Source of the DNA: Hydractinia symbiolongicarpus
Lineage: Eukaryota; Cnidaria; Hydrozoa; Anthoathecata; Hydractiniidae
NCBI RefSeq assembly: GCF_029227915.1
Contig: NC_079885.1
Location: 9,909,001 to 9,973,000 of the forward strand
DNA: 64,000 bases
Direction: 5' to 3'
The stretch's first letter is position 1; every line of letters begins with the position of its first letter. The position numbers and the translations under genes were made by a program. The notes beneath the pieces are model-generated. The model saw nothing but the letters and a program-made list of their open reading frames with translations. It made no database searches and was not told the origin of the DNA. Shown here in pieces: positions 1-13,579 of this stretch.

Positions 1-802
1 AATGAAACAATAAAAATTGATGAAATTCTCCAAATTTATGTTCCGTATTTGCATTTAAAGAATGTTTTATATTTATTTAGATATTACAATAAATGTGAGA
101 CCTACTAATTTGGCAGACAGGCATCTAATACAAAATTTATGAAAAGTTAGTAAGTAGCCATCAAAGCATAGAAAAGCATAGAAAAAGGGCAATACCCAAT
201 ATATTTAGCGTTAATGTCAAATTTTTACCCAAATACCAAGACTAAATAACTATTCGTTTTAAAATCAAGAAATGGAGGTTGTTCCATAGCGATTGCTTAT
301 AAAAAGTAAATGTAATCTTGAATGAAATAAAAGTCCCTATTTCAAGACCATAGGTCCTAAGGCGTTGTTTACATGAGGTTTCACTTTGCCGGAATGATTT
401 ATGCACATGTGCAGTGGCACTCTGTTTACCTGAATTGCTTTTCGGTCTGTTTACATGAGTTTTTTACATCTGCAGTAAGACTTAACTTCTGAAAAAGAAC
501 GAAGTGTAACACTGAAGTGATTTTAGAATTATTTTCACTACACTTTACAAAATCTGCCTCCTCCTCACTTATTTCATACGCCTGATTATTCGTGGTACTC
601 TAAACTACTTAAAAAGGCCCACGCATTCTTATTTTAGCCTTGTTTTTTGTATTAAGGCAAGCTTGACATGCCATGCATTAAATGTAAATTTCACTTCACA
701 ATTTTAATTTAATAGAGTTTCCTTCAAGAAGTTGCTGGTGATTGTTTTTATAAAGTTCCATTCTAGCGTTCCTTACCAACATCAAAAATGTTGAGAACTC
801 AC
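1..802. other. No exon seen; probable intron 3 of GST copy A
   Basis: No coding exon was recognised. The terminal exon of GST copy A, easy to see in copies B and C, is absent here and must lie left of the window, so this stretch is most likely its intron 3. Around 365-475 short near-repeats of a motif like TGTTTACATGAG occur, as often seen in degraded interspersed repeats, but no boundaries could be set. Confidence 0.5.
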
Positions 803-1612
803 CTCATACATTCTTTGTAAGACAAGTGCTTGTTTTGCTGCATCATCAGGAATTAATTGCGTACCTTGCTTCTTGAACTGATTCTAAATAACACACTTTT
901 TGTCAAACTTAATTTAAAAATCTATGAAGTTTAAAAGTAGCAACCATGTTGAGCACTACATCCAAATCTTAAAAATACATATAAACCATGTTTTTTTTTG
1001 AATTCATTTCCAGCTGACAAAGATTAAGCAATGCTGTTGTTACAGAACAAATCAATGAAGTTACCTCCAAGTAATGGCAAATTCCTTTCGACTCATTCAG
1101 AATGATATCACCATGTTTGAATGTTGGTACCTAAACAGTAAAAAGGACCTAGATTGAATTCATCTTGGTTAGTCTAACAGCGCTGTTTCCGACGTTCTGC
1201 GATAAGTCGGACACGAAGTTACTTTTCGAATTCTGCACTACAATGTAACCCGGGTTATGCGCATGCGCATCAGAACATTATAAATGCACGTGTCTTATCC
1301 TGCGTGTACCTATTATAGAAATAGCCTATTTAAATGATTGTGACGACGAACCTTAAAATTTCCCAATTTGTCTCAGCATAATTTGTGTGGGGGATGTAGG
1401 CTTGGTATCTGCGCAAATTTATACAACGAAAATGCTCATACCTGTCCACGTGGGTTCAACTTTATAATTTCTTCTGACTTGTGTTCCATATCACTGAAGG
1501 AAACTAATTTATTTCCATATCCTGATAAACCCTTCTCTTCCAATGCAGTCATAACTATCCAGCATGCTGGACTTCCAGATACCCAATATAAAAAGATGTT
1601 TTTAGCTGCCAT
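803..1612 (-). CDS. Rho-class-like glutathione S-transferase, copy A (partial, 3 exons)
   Basis: Cytosolic glutathione S-transferase, conjugating glutathione to electrophiles. Exons on the minus strand: 1442-1612 (57 codons, ATG at 1612), 1065-1130 (22 codons) and 803-883 (27 codons), each with GT donor and AG acceptor and in phase 0. Exon 1 encodes the start of the thioredoxin-like N-terminal domain (FLYWVSGSPACW, LEEKGLSGYGNKL, LNPRGQ). Exon 2 carries VPTFKHGDIILNES, the cis-proline and glutathione-binding segment. Exon 3 begins the helical domain (LIPDDAAKQALVLQRMYE). The SGSxPCW start and the VPTFKHG block match the rho class known from fish and invertebrates. The fourth exon (about 117 codons in the other copies) is outside the window, so the gene is cut by the window edge rather than broken. 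The donor contexts equal those of copies B and C, showing tandem duplication. Confidence 0.88.
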
Positions 1613-3158
1613 TGTTGTTGCACGATATTAATGTGAGAAGCTTGTGAGTGCACATACAAACGCAATGCTTGCCCAAATTTAAAGTGATTAAAAACAATCA
1701 GTAAATATCATCCTGTTTAATTAATGTCTGTTGACGTTAACTTGGTTTCTGACTACACCACAACGTTCCAAACGACATTCTAAAAATAACTGTTCATGAT
1801 TTTTATTTTAAAGCTCATCTTCGTTGATAATCGAAATTAGTTTTATGTAAAAAAGCTTGTAAATTTTTGTAAAAGCTTGTAAGTTCTTTAGCAGTTCTCA
1901 AGATTATGGGCTTCAATAATGTTCCGCAAATTATGCATGACGTCATCAAATAGATCTCAATATTATGCCTTAAAATTATAACATGCTTTTAATATTAGAG
2001 ATTATCTCAACTTGAACATTGGGCTGCTCTTTCAGATGAAATTAACTTGTTGTTTAAGGGAGGTAAGCTTTAAGGTGGTTTACAAAGAAAAAATGGCTAA
2101 ACATCAAAAATTGTGTTTTACCTGTTTTCAGACAACAAATTCATTTCGAATACCGTGGCAAGTATTGCTTGTGACAAATTTAGGTTTTTATTGTGCAATC
2201 TGGCACTTTTCTCAACCAACCGCAAATATAATTGCATAGCAACGCCCATAGCGACCATTTTTGGGAAGCTTTCTGCACCTTGTTCCATGTTTATCGCCTA
2301 AAAATCGCTAGATGCCACTTTTGAGCCTCTCAAGACAATAAACTACAGTTCTAAATGTAAAACGTATTGTTGCACAAGCAGTCAGAAAGCTGCATTATTA
2401 GTGTACCCACCAAAGGGAACTCGTCAGAGTTTACTCGTCATCAATTAGACTGAACACTAAAAGTTTTTTTATGCTATTTGATGCTGTTCAGGTCGAAATA
2501 GTGCTCCCGTATACCTTTTGTCGATCCGCAAGTCAAGAATGTCCATAAAATAATCTTTAAACAAGTTTTTCGCTGTTTAAGTTGGGAATCCACGCGAAAC
2601 AGAATTCTCAAGATCGAAGCACAGACGCTTTTTCTTCTGTCGATGCAGGCATTAGTACTACCTAGTGCTTAAATCTAAGTTTTGACTTTCAGCTATTTTG
2701 TCTAGTTTCGCCTTGTTTTAGCCTTTCTTTCGTCCAAGAAATACCGCATCAGTTGTCTGGAAGACCAGTTAGCCTTGCGAAAATGGGTTTCACTCAAAAC
2801 AGCGCATGTTATTCAGTTATTTGGTTTAGCGTCGAGCCTATATTTCACCTAGCAACGGGTAACCATGGCAACCAGTCAATTAAATTTTGGACTTATTGTT
2901 GTACTGTTGCGTACTATGATATCCTCATCAAGTAACTTTATAAAGGACAATTCTCTCCGGGTTTTTTTGTTAGTAAACAACCAATTGAAAAATAACATAG
3001 TTAAACAAATAACTTTTTACAAATAAAAGCAACTTCTGAGTAGAAAATATAATTCGTAGAGAGGTCTAATCTATTTACTGTATTAAAGAGCCTAAGATTG
3101 GGAATATATAATAAAATGTAAATATTAATGCAGCAAAAAAAAATTTAACAGAAAATCA
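1613..3158. other. Spacer between GST copies A and B; no gene seen
   Basis: 1.5 kb between the start of copy A and the stop of copy B. Only short chance ORFs are present. It must hold the promoter of copy A, but no TATA box or other element could be supported. Confidence 0.5.
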
Positions 3159-6100
3159 TTAAACACCAGCAAAGATCTGCGTAGGAGGGCTTTCCTTGTA
3201 ATGTGGTGGCCATGAAGCTTGAATAGAAGGTCGTTTGCATAAGCTCTCGTAGTATTTCTTGATATTTGGTCTTGCATCCAATGTCAAACTTCCACGAACC
3301 AATACTGCAAGATAGGTGAAGACATAAATATCGGCCATGGTAAAATCAGGACCAGCGATAAAATTACCCTCTAAATACTTCTCCCATATTTCCAACTCTT
3401 TCGCTAATTCTTCACGCTTCTTTTTTAAATACTCTTCATCAATATCTTCTTTCTCCGTGGTGAAGTAATAAACCATGATCGCTTTAATACTTTTATCGAA
3501 AATATTTTCACTCTACAAAACAAAGACCAAAGATTTGAAGCTATTTTTAGACCATTTTATACACATAATAGAACAAAACCTTCTTGGTGACTTTTCATCA
3601 TTCTAGAGTTAGCTTCAGAAAAGCCGGACATTTTTTTGTATTAAGTCACGCTCGATGACTTGACGGTTAACAGTCAGTAAAAAAAAAATCGAAGAAAACA
3701 TTTTTTCTTGAAATATCTTTATTTTTCAGATTCTGAATGGGGAGATCTACATTCTAAACAAAATACGTCGCTAAAAATGATAATGAAAGAAATATGGTCG
3801 TCTAGGTAGAAGAAAAAAACGCTGATATTCTTTAGCCATTCTATGGAATGTCATTGCACTTTAAAAGTTTAAATGCAAAAACCTCGAGATAAGAAACAAA
3901 ATCTTATTGGAGTCGTCACTGTTTGAAAAATGCAGTGGACGATCGAATTATACAAGGCTTTATTTCCTGTTGCGATTAGAAAACTAACCACGTACATTCT
4001 TTTTAAATGGCGCCCCGATGTTTTAAGGTTATTACTCATGGCGATCAAAAATGTTGAGAACTCACCTCATACATTCTTTGCAAGACAAGTGCTTGTTTTG
4101 TTGCATCATCAGGAATTAATTGCGTACCTTGTTTCTTGAACTGATTCTAAATAACATATTTTTCTTTCAAACCTATGTTATAGGAATGGTACACCCAGTA
4201 TGTGTTCGCTGAGACCAACTTGTGTTTATTTACGTACTTTTTACCCAGAAAAATAGACCGACTTTAAGTTAAAAAAAATTTGGTCAATATAAGACCTAAA
4301 AGAAGTCTGCAGATATTACCGATCTTATTTTTATCTGATCCGCATCACGCTAAGTGTTGTGGACGCCTGCAGAGAAAACAAGATTCAGATGAGAACAAAA
4401 ACCTTGTTTTCATCTGAAAACAAAATGGAAACAAATTACACGAAAAATTGTTAACAGATGTTTTAAAAAATTCTAAATGAAAAAGGTTGAAAAGCGTAAT
4501 TTATTAATTTATTCATTTAATCACCTCCAAGTAATGACAAATTCCTTTCGACTCATTCAGTATAATATCACCATGTTTGAATGTTGGTACCTAAACAATA
4601 AAAAACCTACATCGAAGTGCCGTAAAATCTATGCACATCAAATTTTGTTTAAAAAAACAAGCAAACATAAGAGGTAACATACTGATAAGATGAAATATCC
4701 TAATGTCTGTAACCAAAAAGTACGTTTATTTTAAAAAGTGTTTATCTTGCATTCATTTGATAATGTTATACTTCTTTCAAGCAATTTGTATGCACGGCGT
4801 AACAGGAAAGAAGTGACATTTCTTCAATGATTCAACAGTTACCCTGATACAATAGACACAACAAAATAAGTTTCATACGTTTTCAGAGAAGAAATTAAAA
4901 AAGATTCATAGGTGATAGGAATCCAGCAAACAAAGTTAGTCTTTTCCACGAATATCCTGCAAATCTCAAATCCTGCAAATCTCGATGTTTCTCAAGTTTG
5001 CTGCGAGAACTATCATTTTTTCGAAACTTAGCCTTCCGTATTTTCAAATGTAAAAACAGATCATGGGGACGCGATTGGGTGTAAAGTAGTTACTTTCCTT
5101 TTTTACAATTGATTGTAATACATCTATTTGATTATTCTCACGGATTCGCTTCCATGTGATATTGCGTAAGCCAATCATTTATTACAGCCGCCATTACGAA
5201 CTGGGGTAAGCATGCCGTTTATCTGGTAAAACCTTCATAAATTAAAGGCTGGATCATTCAAGGACCTCTTCTTTTCAGGCCTCAAATCTTTATTATGTTT
5301 TACAAACTGGTTATTCTTCGATAATTGGCTTCGATTTAAAGTGCACTAGTCTGTAAATTGTTTTTATTAAAGTTTCTACTGTGAAGGTTTGGCCGTGAAA
5401 ATTCCATGTTTTACCCCATGTGAGCAAGGAGCAATATCACGTGACATCACGTTTGCAAGAATTTGCTAGAACTATGCTGTGAATTTTTGTATACCCCAAA
5501 AATCCTATAAGAAGAATGAATCTAGTCTTTAGCTATCCAACTTAATTTTATATTCGCTGACAAATTTTCATCTTTGAACTCGATTTCTGGCCACCTGCTA
5601 CCTTGAGTTTGACGAACTTAAATACTGTCAGATCAACAATTTAATTCTCCTTCACGAGTCACGATACCTGAAGGAAAAGTGATCACGAGTGACGGCTAAT
5701 AGAGGCATGTCAGTTTCGACGACTTGGACGCAAACCGGCGTACTTCGAATTCAGTTGGGGATCATTACAGATTTTTTATATGTGTCGCGATTGAGTCAAT
5801 CATTTAAGCCTGTTATCATCAATTAAGCTATAAAACAGTGCTTTTACTGAAGAGAATTAATAACTGGTACCAGCACGTCAGGAAAATTTGTGGAGATGAC
5901 ATTTTGTTTCACTGTATAGCGACACAGAGATCAACATGTAAATGAGTGACAATATCACTTTTTCTTCAAAGACCACACAATCAGGAAATGACCATTGACG
6001 GTCGTTTTGAATAACGTAGGGCTTAAAAATTTTGGCATCGGTGAAGTGTGGAAGTATGTATTAAAATGGATTATTTCGTTGCCAATTCGTAACCTCACAC

Positions 6101-6612
6101 GGAAAGAACGAAATAAAATATTCTTATTACGGCGCGTCATTCGCCATGATATGTTTAGACAGTTTTTGGAGTAAGCGTAAAAGATAAACTTTTTTTTATT
6201 TACAGAAATTCCTTATATAATTTTTTTCCTTTTATATACTTTACAGAACAAAATAAGGCTATTCTATTAGCTAAAAGTACTTCGTGGGTGGTGCCTTATT
6301 ACTGCGGAAATATTATTGACTAGTCGTAGGAATTCGCCCGTGGTGCAAATTTCTAACATCGACATTTCGTGCATCCTTGTCGAGTTGAAACTAGCTCTTG
6401 TAAGCAAAAAAGTGTGTATTAAGCTCAAACAATTTCCATACCTGTCCACGTGGGTTTATCTTTATAACTTCTTCTGATTTTTGCTCCTTTTTAGTGATAG
6501 AAATTAATTTATTTCCATATCCTGCTAAACCCTTCTCTTCCAACACAATCATAGCCCTCCAACATGGAGCGCTGCCCGATACCCAGTATAAAAACATATC
6601 TCTAGCTGCCAT
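3159..6612 (-). CDS. Rho-class-like glutathione S-transferase, copy B (complete, 4 exons)
   Basis: Complete cytosolic GST of 223 residues, the usual family length. Minus-strand exons: 6442-6612 (57 codons, ATG at 6612), 4525-4590 (22), 4066-4146 (27) and 3159-3512 (117 plus stop), all phase 0 with GT-AG introns. The N-terminal thioredoxin-like domain has SGSAPCW near residue 12, LEEKGLAGYGNKL and VPTFKHGDI from residue 58; an ES pair in exon 2 (LNESKG) fits the Glu-Ser that contacts the glutathione gamma-glutamyl group. The C-terminal helical domain has the N-capping-box-like FIAGPDFTMADIYVF and ends in RPSIQASWPPHYKESP, a rho-class-like tail. The catalytic residue is inferred to be the Ser/Cys of the SGSxPC stretch and not tyrosine. 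Intron 3 is only 553 bp, against 6.3 kb in copy C. Class assignment is from remembered fish rho sequences. Confidence 0.92.
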
Positions 6613-8823
6613 AGCTCTGCCACTAAAATTTATATATATTGTTGGAAATGAGCGAGTAATCAAGAAAACACAAACGAGCGTGTTGATCAACTTCACAAAT
6701 AATGTATTAGTAGAATTTATGAGATGATCTCTTTTTAAACCTCTCTGGTAACTAAAGCAATTATAGTAATTTATAATTACTTATTCCTTATTACAACCAA
6801 CCGCCGTCAGCTTTTTAAACCAATGCCAATGGCAATGCGCCAACCTACGATACAGAAGACTGCACGAAAAAGATTTTTACACAATCCATTCAGTTGGGCC
6901 GATAAATTATTGGATATAGAACAAAAAATATTAGACGACATGATTTAACAGACAAAATATTCGCCACTAAGGGAAATGTGTCGTCATATGCAGTTTTTCT
7001 GGGTGTAATGCTTAATGAGATGTACCCGAGTTTTATATATGACCTGGCAGAGCTAAGCGAGCTCGGCGTTTTACATCAGATATGTGCGGGGAGTTTGTTT
7101 TTATTCCTTTTTTACGAAGCAGACAGAACTCTCGCACATTGCTGTCGATTTTATTTCATAAAATCTCCGTAGACTATTACTGCATTCCCAACCTTGTCTC
7201 GCTTAAACGAGTAGGGCCTAGTGTTTTCTTCCTCTTTCAACTTTCCTTAGCTGATCAGAAACAAAAATCTTCTTATTAAGCCATATTACAAAATTATGTC
7301 AGAACACACTGTGGCTCCAGTTTTGGAGGCAGAGGCTCCATCCTTACAATATGAGGCTCTAGGGTTGGAGCCAGAGGCACCTACTCCAGAACCCACTCAG
7401 GGCTCATGCTAGAAAAGAAGCAACATTTCTCCAATGCATGTGTACTTATTTGACTCTGTGATAAAACGAATGCGAGAAATTAATTCAATACCCTGCGCTC
7501 CGTTTGGACCGGGCTCTACGTCTGTTTTCGCGAGACAAGGTTGGGAACGCAGATCTTACTTCGATTTTATTAAAAAAGTCGGAACTACATTGCGAGCGCT
7601 TCGTGCCGTTACGTAATTCGGTAATTCTTTTCTATATGTATAAATATACAGTGAAATCTCTCTAAAGCGGACACCATTGGTGCAAAAAAAGTGTCCGTCT
7701 TATAGAGGTATCCGCTTTATAGAGATATCCAAAAATCACTTTCAGAGCAAAATTTTGCGGAAATAAATTTTTTGTTTATAGACGTTTTTTCTATGTTCTC
7801 TTCTTTTCAAATTAAGGAAATGATATATATTTTTAGGAATGTAACGTATATTATTCATACGCTCTACTTTTATATAAACAAAAACAAATATCAACTTAAC
7901 AAATACATTGTATTTTATAATCTACTCGAAGAAATCTCGGATTGAAGTTATATTTGGAGTTCCTCCACTTTTTTCGTAAATGATTACAGCATTCTTGACT
8001 TTTCTCGTCAATAATAGGGTTTTTTTCATGTGTCAGCTTTATACAGAGCTTTTTCAAGTAAAAATATCATTTGGTACGATAAAAGTGTCCGTTTTATAAA
8101 GTATCCGCGTTATAACTGTCCGTCTTATAAGGATTTTCTTACGAGAGTTTGCCCGAAATCATTCCGTTCCAAGGAACAATGTCCATCATATAGAGGTGTC
8201 CGCTTTAGACCATGTTCGCTTTAGAAAGATTCCACTGTACAATCATGTTATTTAAGCTATTGTTTACTTGAAATTCATGCAGTTTAGTTATGTGTATTTT
8301 ACTGAGTTGGTTGGCTAGCATTGCTGGATTGCAAAACTTGTAGCTAGGGGAAACTAAAATAGCTACATAATTTAAGGTAGCTAGGCAGACAAAGCAACAA
8401 GGTCAGGAAAACGTCCCAGTTCACACCAACTTCAATATTTCTGTAACTGGCAAAGGGACAGCTAAATCGACGGCGTGTTGGCATACAAGCCGGGGGTAAT
8501 AGTACTTAAAACTGTCTTTGAATATAAATGAAAACGTGGGTGTTTTACCCCCAGTTTTTTAAGTGGCTATGCTGGGTCAAGTGACAGATGCAATTAAAAC
8601 AACGAGATTCCAGTGTGATAAAAATGAACTCCACCGCCGCCGCTGCGATGAAAGGGTAAATCAACAATCACACTACTCCGTGCGTGTCTTTTAAAAATTG
8701 TTTCAATCATTTCTTCACACGAAAGAAATGTAAAAAACGAAGAATATTTTGAATAGGTGCTGAAATATAAAAAAGTACAAAAAAATGTCCAAAAACATAC
8801 GACAAGATTGACAGAATAACATT
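6613..8823. other. Spacer between GST copies B and C with one MITE
   Basis: Apart from the TA-flanked MITE at 7649-8237 there is no recognisable gene. Around 7305-7400 a short purine-rich imperfect repeat (variants of GGAGGCAGAGGCTCCA and GGAGCCAGAGGC) is visible. The short ORFs at 6978-7616 lack homology that I recognise. Confidence 0.5.
7649..8237. mobile_element. TA-flanked MITE, Tc1/mariner/pogo type, 589 bp
   Basis: The left end CAGTGAAATCTCTCTAAAGC (7649) and the right end, whose reverse complement reads CAGTGGAATCTTTCTAAAGC (8237), are imperfect terminal inverted repeats of about 25 bp flanked by TA on both sides (7647-7648 and 8238-8239). The subterminal parts contain many variants of GTGTCCGTCTTATAGAGG and TCCGCTTTATAGAG in both orientations, as in pogo/Tigger-derived MITEs. 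No transposase ORF remains inside, so it is non-autonomous. Confidence 0.82.
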
Positions 8824-11800
8824 TTAAACACCGGCAAAGATCTGCGTAGGAGGGCTTTCTTTGTAATGTGGTGGCCATGAAGCTTGAATAGAAGGTCGTT
8901 TGCACAAGCTCTCATAGTATTTCTTGATATTCGGTCTTGCATCCAATGGCAAACTTCCACGAACCAATACTGCAAGATAGGTGAAGACATAAATATCAGC
9001 CATGGTAAAATCAGGACCAGCGATAAAATTACCCTCTAAATACTTCTCCCATATTTCCAACTCTTTCGCTAATTCTTCACGCTTCTTTTTCAAATGCTCT
9101 TCATCGATATCCTCTTTCTTTGTAGTAAAATGGTAGTACATGATGTCTCTTATAGCTTTGTCAAAAATATTTTCACTCTAAAAAGCAAAAAACAAAAATT
9201 TTAAAAAGCAATGCGCTAAGTAAACAAAACGTGTTACTCTATGTTTTGCCGACAATATTCTGTTTTTTTGCCATGAGGCATACGTCGCAGGTTTCCGCAC
9301 CCTATATAGTAAATTTCTTTCCTGTGAATTCTTAAGGTCGCAACAAGAATTAATGATTTTCCGGCTAATAGCCTTAATTGCATATCCGTTTTTGTTCCGC
9401 AAAATACGCCTGTCAGAATAACATAAAAACGAGGTTAGTGAGCAAATTTTAGGATGTTGTTTACATGCAAGTTTGAAGAATTTATCAACAAAATGTTGAC
9501 TTTTGCAGCTTTTAACTGGCAGTTTCATAAAATCATAGTTACACAGTTATAAAGAGGGTATTGGTAGTAGTAGTGTGACAAAACAATATAGAATACTGGA
9601 AATTTTAAGAGTATAACTTTTGGTATATTTTAGCTAGATAAACCTAACGTAGCGACGTTCTCAGCATGATGTGAATACATTTTTTTACTGTTTTCAAGTA
9701 AATTAAGAACTAATACTTAACGCACAGATTACTAAGACTTAGTGGCACTTTATATTGGTCTGACTAGTTCAAAAAGTAAAACTTGTATGCTAGTAGTCCA
9801 CATAGCAACAGACAAAAGAGCAAGTAGCCAGCTAAGCTAGCTTCAAACCTGCAAAAATATATTGGGGATTTTAGATAACGTTTCCCTTCCCCAAAAATTA
9901 ATATGGGAGATAAAATATGCTAAGGTAATGCTAACAGTACTACATCAAGAACCTGTAAGGTAAGAACACTGACTTTGAGGGGAAGGGGAAGGTACGGTAT
10001 TTTTTTGTAGCTATAGTTTAGTTGCATGAGTAATTAAAGTGAAAAAGACAGTGATCCGTTGAGAACGGACGTGTTTGTTGATTGTTGATAAAAGTTATTG
10101 ATAAAGTTATGATAAACCAAGATTTTACTCATATTTGTTACAGATTTTAACACAGATTTATTTTGTTATTGATACATGATAACCAATAAGACATTTTGTG
10201 AATTGACTAATAATTTGGAAGGAATTTACAAAATAAGTCGTTGCTCTGAAAATTGATTGCGGGAGAATTTTCTACACCAGCTTCCTACATTCCATCTAAT
10301 AGAAACCAGGTGATATGAGAAAAATTCTATTTTACACATTAATTTTAACAACATTCGTAATTAGTTCCAGTGATCAACAAGTACATTATGAAACTTCATT
10401 ACCGTCGTTACCAAAAAATACGCAAGCGAGACATCTTAAAAGAGGGAAATCACGGGTATTGTATTATTCAAATTGCAGTGCCACGTTTAATCTTATTCTT
10501 GATGGTGATATTGAAGTTAATCCAGGACCTGGTTTCGTCGCTCCTAAATGCAGTACTTGTTCTAAAGTAGTGAGATGTAACCAAAAACGTCTATTATGTA
10601 GTCAATGCCTCGATGTTTCACATGCAGTATGCCAAAAAAAACAACACTTGGTTACGAATTCTCGAGTACCGTACGAAACAATGTGTGATCGATGTCTTCA
10701 TACTGTTCTCCCGTTTCTCAATGTTTCACTAAATACATCCTATGTAGAAAGTGAGAACGACGTATCAATGACTGACTACCATCTTGAAGCGCTGAACAAA
10801 AACAAACATTTGTTAAAAATATCTCATTTGAACACTCAATCCTTGATATCTTCTTTCGCAGAATTTCAAGTATTTGCCCATACATATAACTTCGATATAA
10901 TGACAATGTCTGAAACTTGGTTGAAAAATAATAAACACATTAGCGAATATGTTGAATTACCAGGTTTCAAGCTAGTCTATAAAAACCGGGAAGAAAGGCG
11001 AGGAGGTGGTGTGGCAGCGTATGTTAAAGATGATATTGACTTTAAATTACGAAATGACATCACAACTTTACATAACGAACTTGAACACATATGGATAGAG
11101 ATAAATGGTCGCAATAGACATAGCAAAATTCTGTTGGGTGTTTTTTATCAACCGAACTTTGACGATGCAAGCAAAGCTGAATGGCTCAGTAAAGTGGATA
11201 TTATATTAGATAAGGTCGTGTCTCAGTGGAGAGGTCACATTGTTATTACTGGTGATATGAACATCAACTTGTTGGAGAATTCACAGATCACAACAGTGTA
11301 CAACGACATTCTTGACTCTCATAACTTAGTACAACATGTTACGAAGCCAACCAGAAGAGGGACTACGCTAATTGACCATTTTATAACAAACGCTCAATGT
11401 AAAGTAAAACTTTGTGATGTTACTCCAACACCAGAAATAAGTGATCATGATGCTATATATGCCTGTATCAACACAAGAGTTACAAGATTTCAGCCTCGTT
11501 TTAAATATATACGTGATTACAAGAATTACATTTTAAATGATTATGTCACTGACTTTTCGCAATTACCATTGAGTGTTGTTTATTCTTCAGAACCTGCAGA
11601 TGATAAACTAGATATTCTCAATGAATTAATATCTTCATGTATAGAACGACATGCACCATTGAAACGAATCAAAGTTACCAGACCTCCAGCACCATGGCTA
11701 AAAGATCTCCGCATTAATGATATGCAAAGCAAATGTAGAGAATTGCGTCACAAAGCTCACCTGACACAATCTGATAGTGACTGGGATAATTTCAGAGATA

Positions 11801-13546
11801 TTCGAAATAACCTGAAACGTACGATCAAGCACACTAGGAAAACGTTTTTCAAGAAAGCTCTAAGCTCAAAAAGACCTGCAGATGTGTGGAAGTTTATTCA
11901 CCGTATTCTGAATCCGAAGAAAGATAAAATTTGCCTGGATCCAACCACGCTGAATGATCACTATATATCAACCGCGAATAGAATTTTGAACGCTGTTCCA
12001 ACTACACAAGATGACTTATTGAATCATATTAACAATTTCCAACTACGCAATGACCGTTCAGAGTTGTATTTTAGACATGTGACCTATGCGGAAGTTGAAA
12101 CAGAACTGAAATCGCTTCGCATGGATTGTTCCGCTGGATTCGATAATATACCAGTTGCTCTTATAAAACCTGTATTAGAATATCTCATTTCACCTTTAAC
12201 ACATGTTATTAATTCTGGTATTGATGAGCAAAAATTTCATACGCAATGGAAAATCGGAAAGGTTTCTCCAATTCCAAAATGTGACAATGCTACTTCTCCA
12301 GATCAGTATCGACCTGTTTCAGTTTTGCCGACCTTGTCTAAAGTGTACGAAAGGTGTATCGCAAACCAAATATGTGAATACATCTCATCTGAGAATGTAC
12401 TCAAAGACACCATGTCCGGATTTAGAAAGCATCACTCGACTACCACCTTACTGCTGAAAATACGCGATGATATTATAAAAGCCATGGAAAAGGGTGAAGT
12501 GACACTAGCAATGTTTTTAGATTATTCCAAGGCATTTGATACAGTTGATTTCAAAACTATCATAACTAAGCTGTATCATCTTGGCTTTTCTAAACCAGCT
12601 GTTCTATGGATGTTTTCCTACCTCAACAATCGATTGCAGTACGTTCAAATCGATGACTGTTCATCATCGATGGAGACCGTTCAATTCGCTGACGACACAT
12701 CTTGCTATGATCACTGTAAACAAAACGAATTGCCGAATGCCATTGAACAACTCACACAACGTTTGGACAACTTGTGTGACTGGTCTTCCAACAACAACCT
12801 TGCTTTCAACCAAGGCAAGACTAAAATCATGCTGTTTTCGGGAAGCAGAATGTCACAAACACATAAGTTAGATGATGACACACATGTAACCTTCAATATT
12901 AAACATTGTGATAAACTTATTGAAAGAGTTGCAAGTTATAAGTTACTTGGTGTGCATTTTGATGAACATTTATCCTGGGACACTCATTTAAACCAGCTTT
13001 TGAAATCTACTTACTGTAAGCTTTCTGTATTGCGCAAATTGAAACATTCAGCTCCTCAGTACTTACGTAAACAGTTAGCGGAGACACTGTTACTCTCTAG
13101 ACTTGACTACTGCAATGTGGTGTTTTCCAACGCACCAGATTACAAACTTAACCGTATCAACAAAGTTTTAAGATGTGCGGCAGCCTTTGTTACAGCGCAC
13201 TACTGTACCACAGCAGATATTTTGAATTTGAAATGGTTGCCCTCCAAAGAGAGAATTAACTTGAACATGTTGAAACTCGCTCACAAATCTTTGCACGAAA
13301 CAGAATTTCCCACATACCTGAAAGGGCTGGAAATGAAGAAAACAGAAAGAACGACAAGAAGTTCTGAAAGATATGTGTCCGAATTCAAAGTTAACGCATC
13401 GGATAAAACTTTTATTGGAAGAAGTAGTCGACAACTGAACGATCTTCCCACCAATCTACGAAAAGAAGTGGTTTATAAAAAATTTGTTTACGGAGCTAAA
13501 TGTTATTTATCAGATAGAGCTCTTGCAAAATATATAAATAAACATT

Positions 13547-13579
<33 letters not shown>

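Noticed and set aside
5955-6140. Plus- and minus-strand ORFs in GST copy B intron 1
   Set aside because: Weak resemblance to a repeat-derived peptide in one frame, but no motif strong enough to name it.
8594-8990. Minus-strand ORFs downstream of and across the GST copy C terminal exon
   Set aside because: Shadow frames of the GST exon and its 3' flank.
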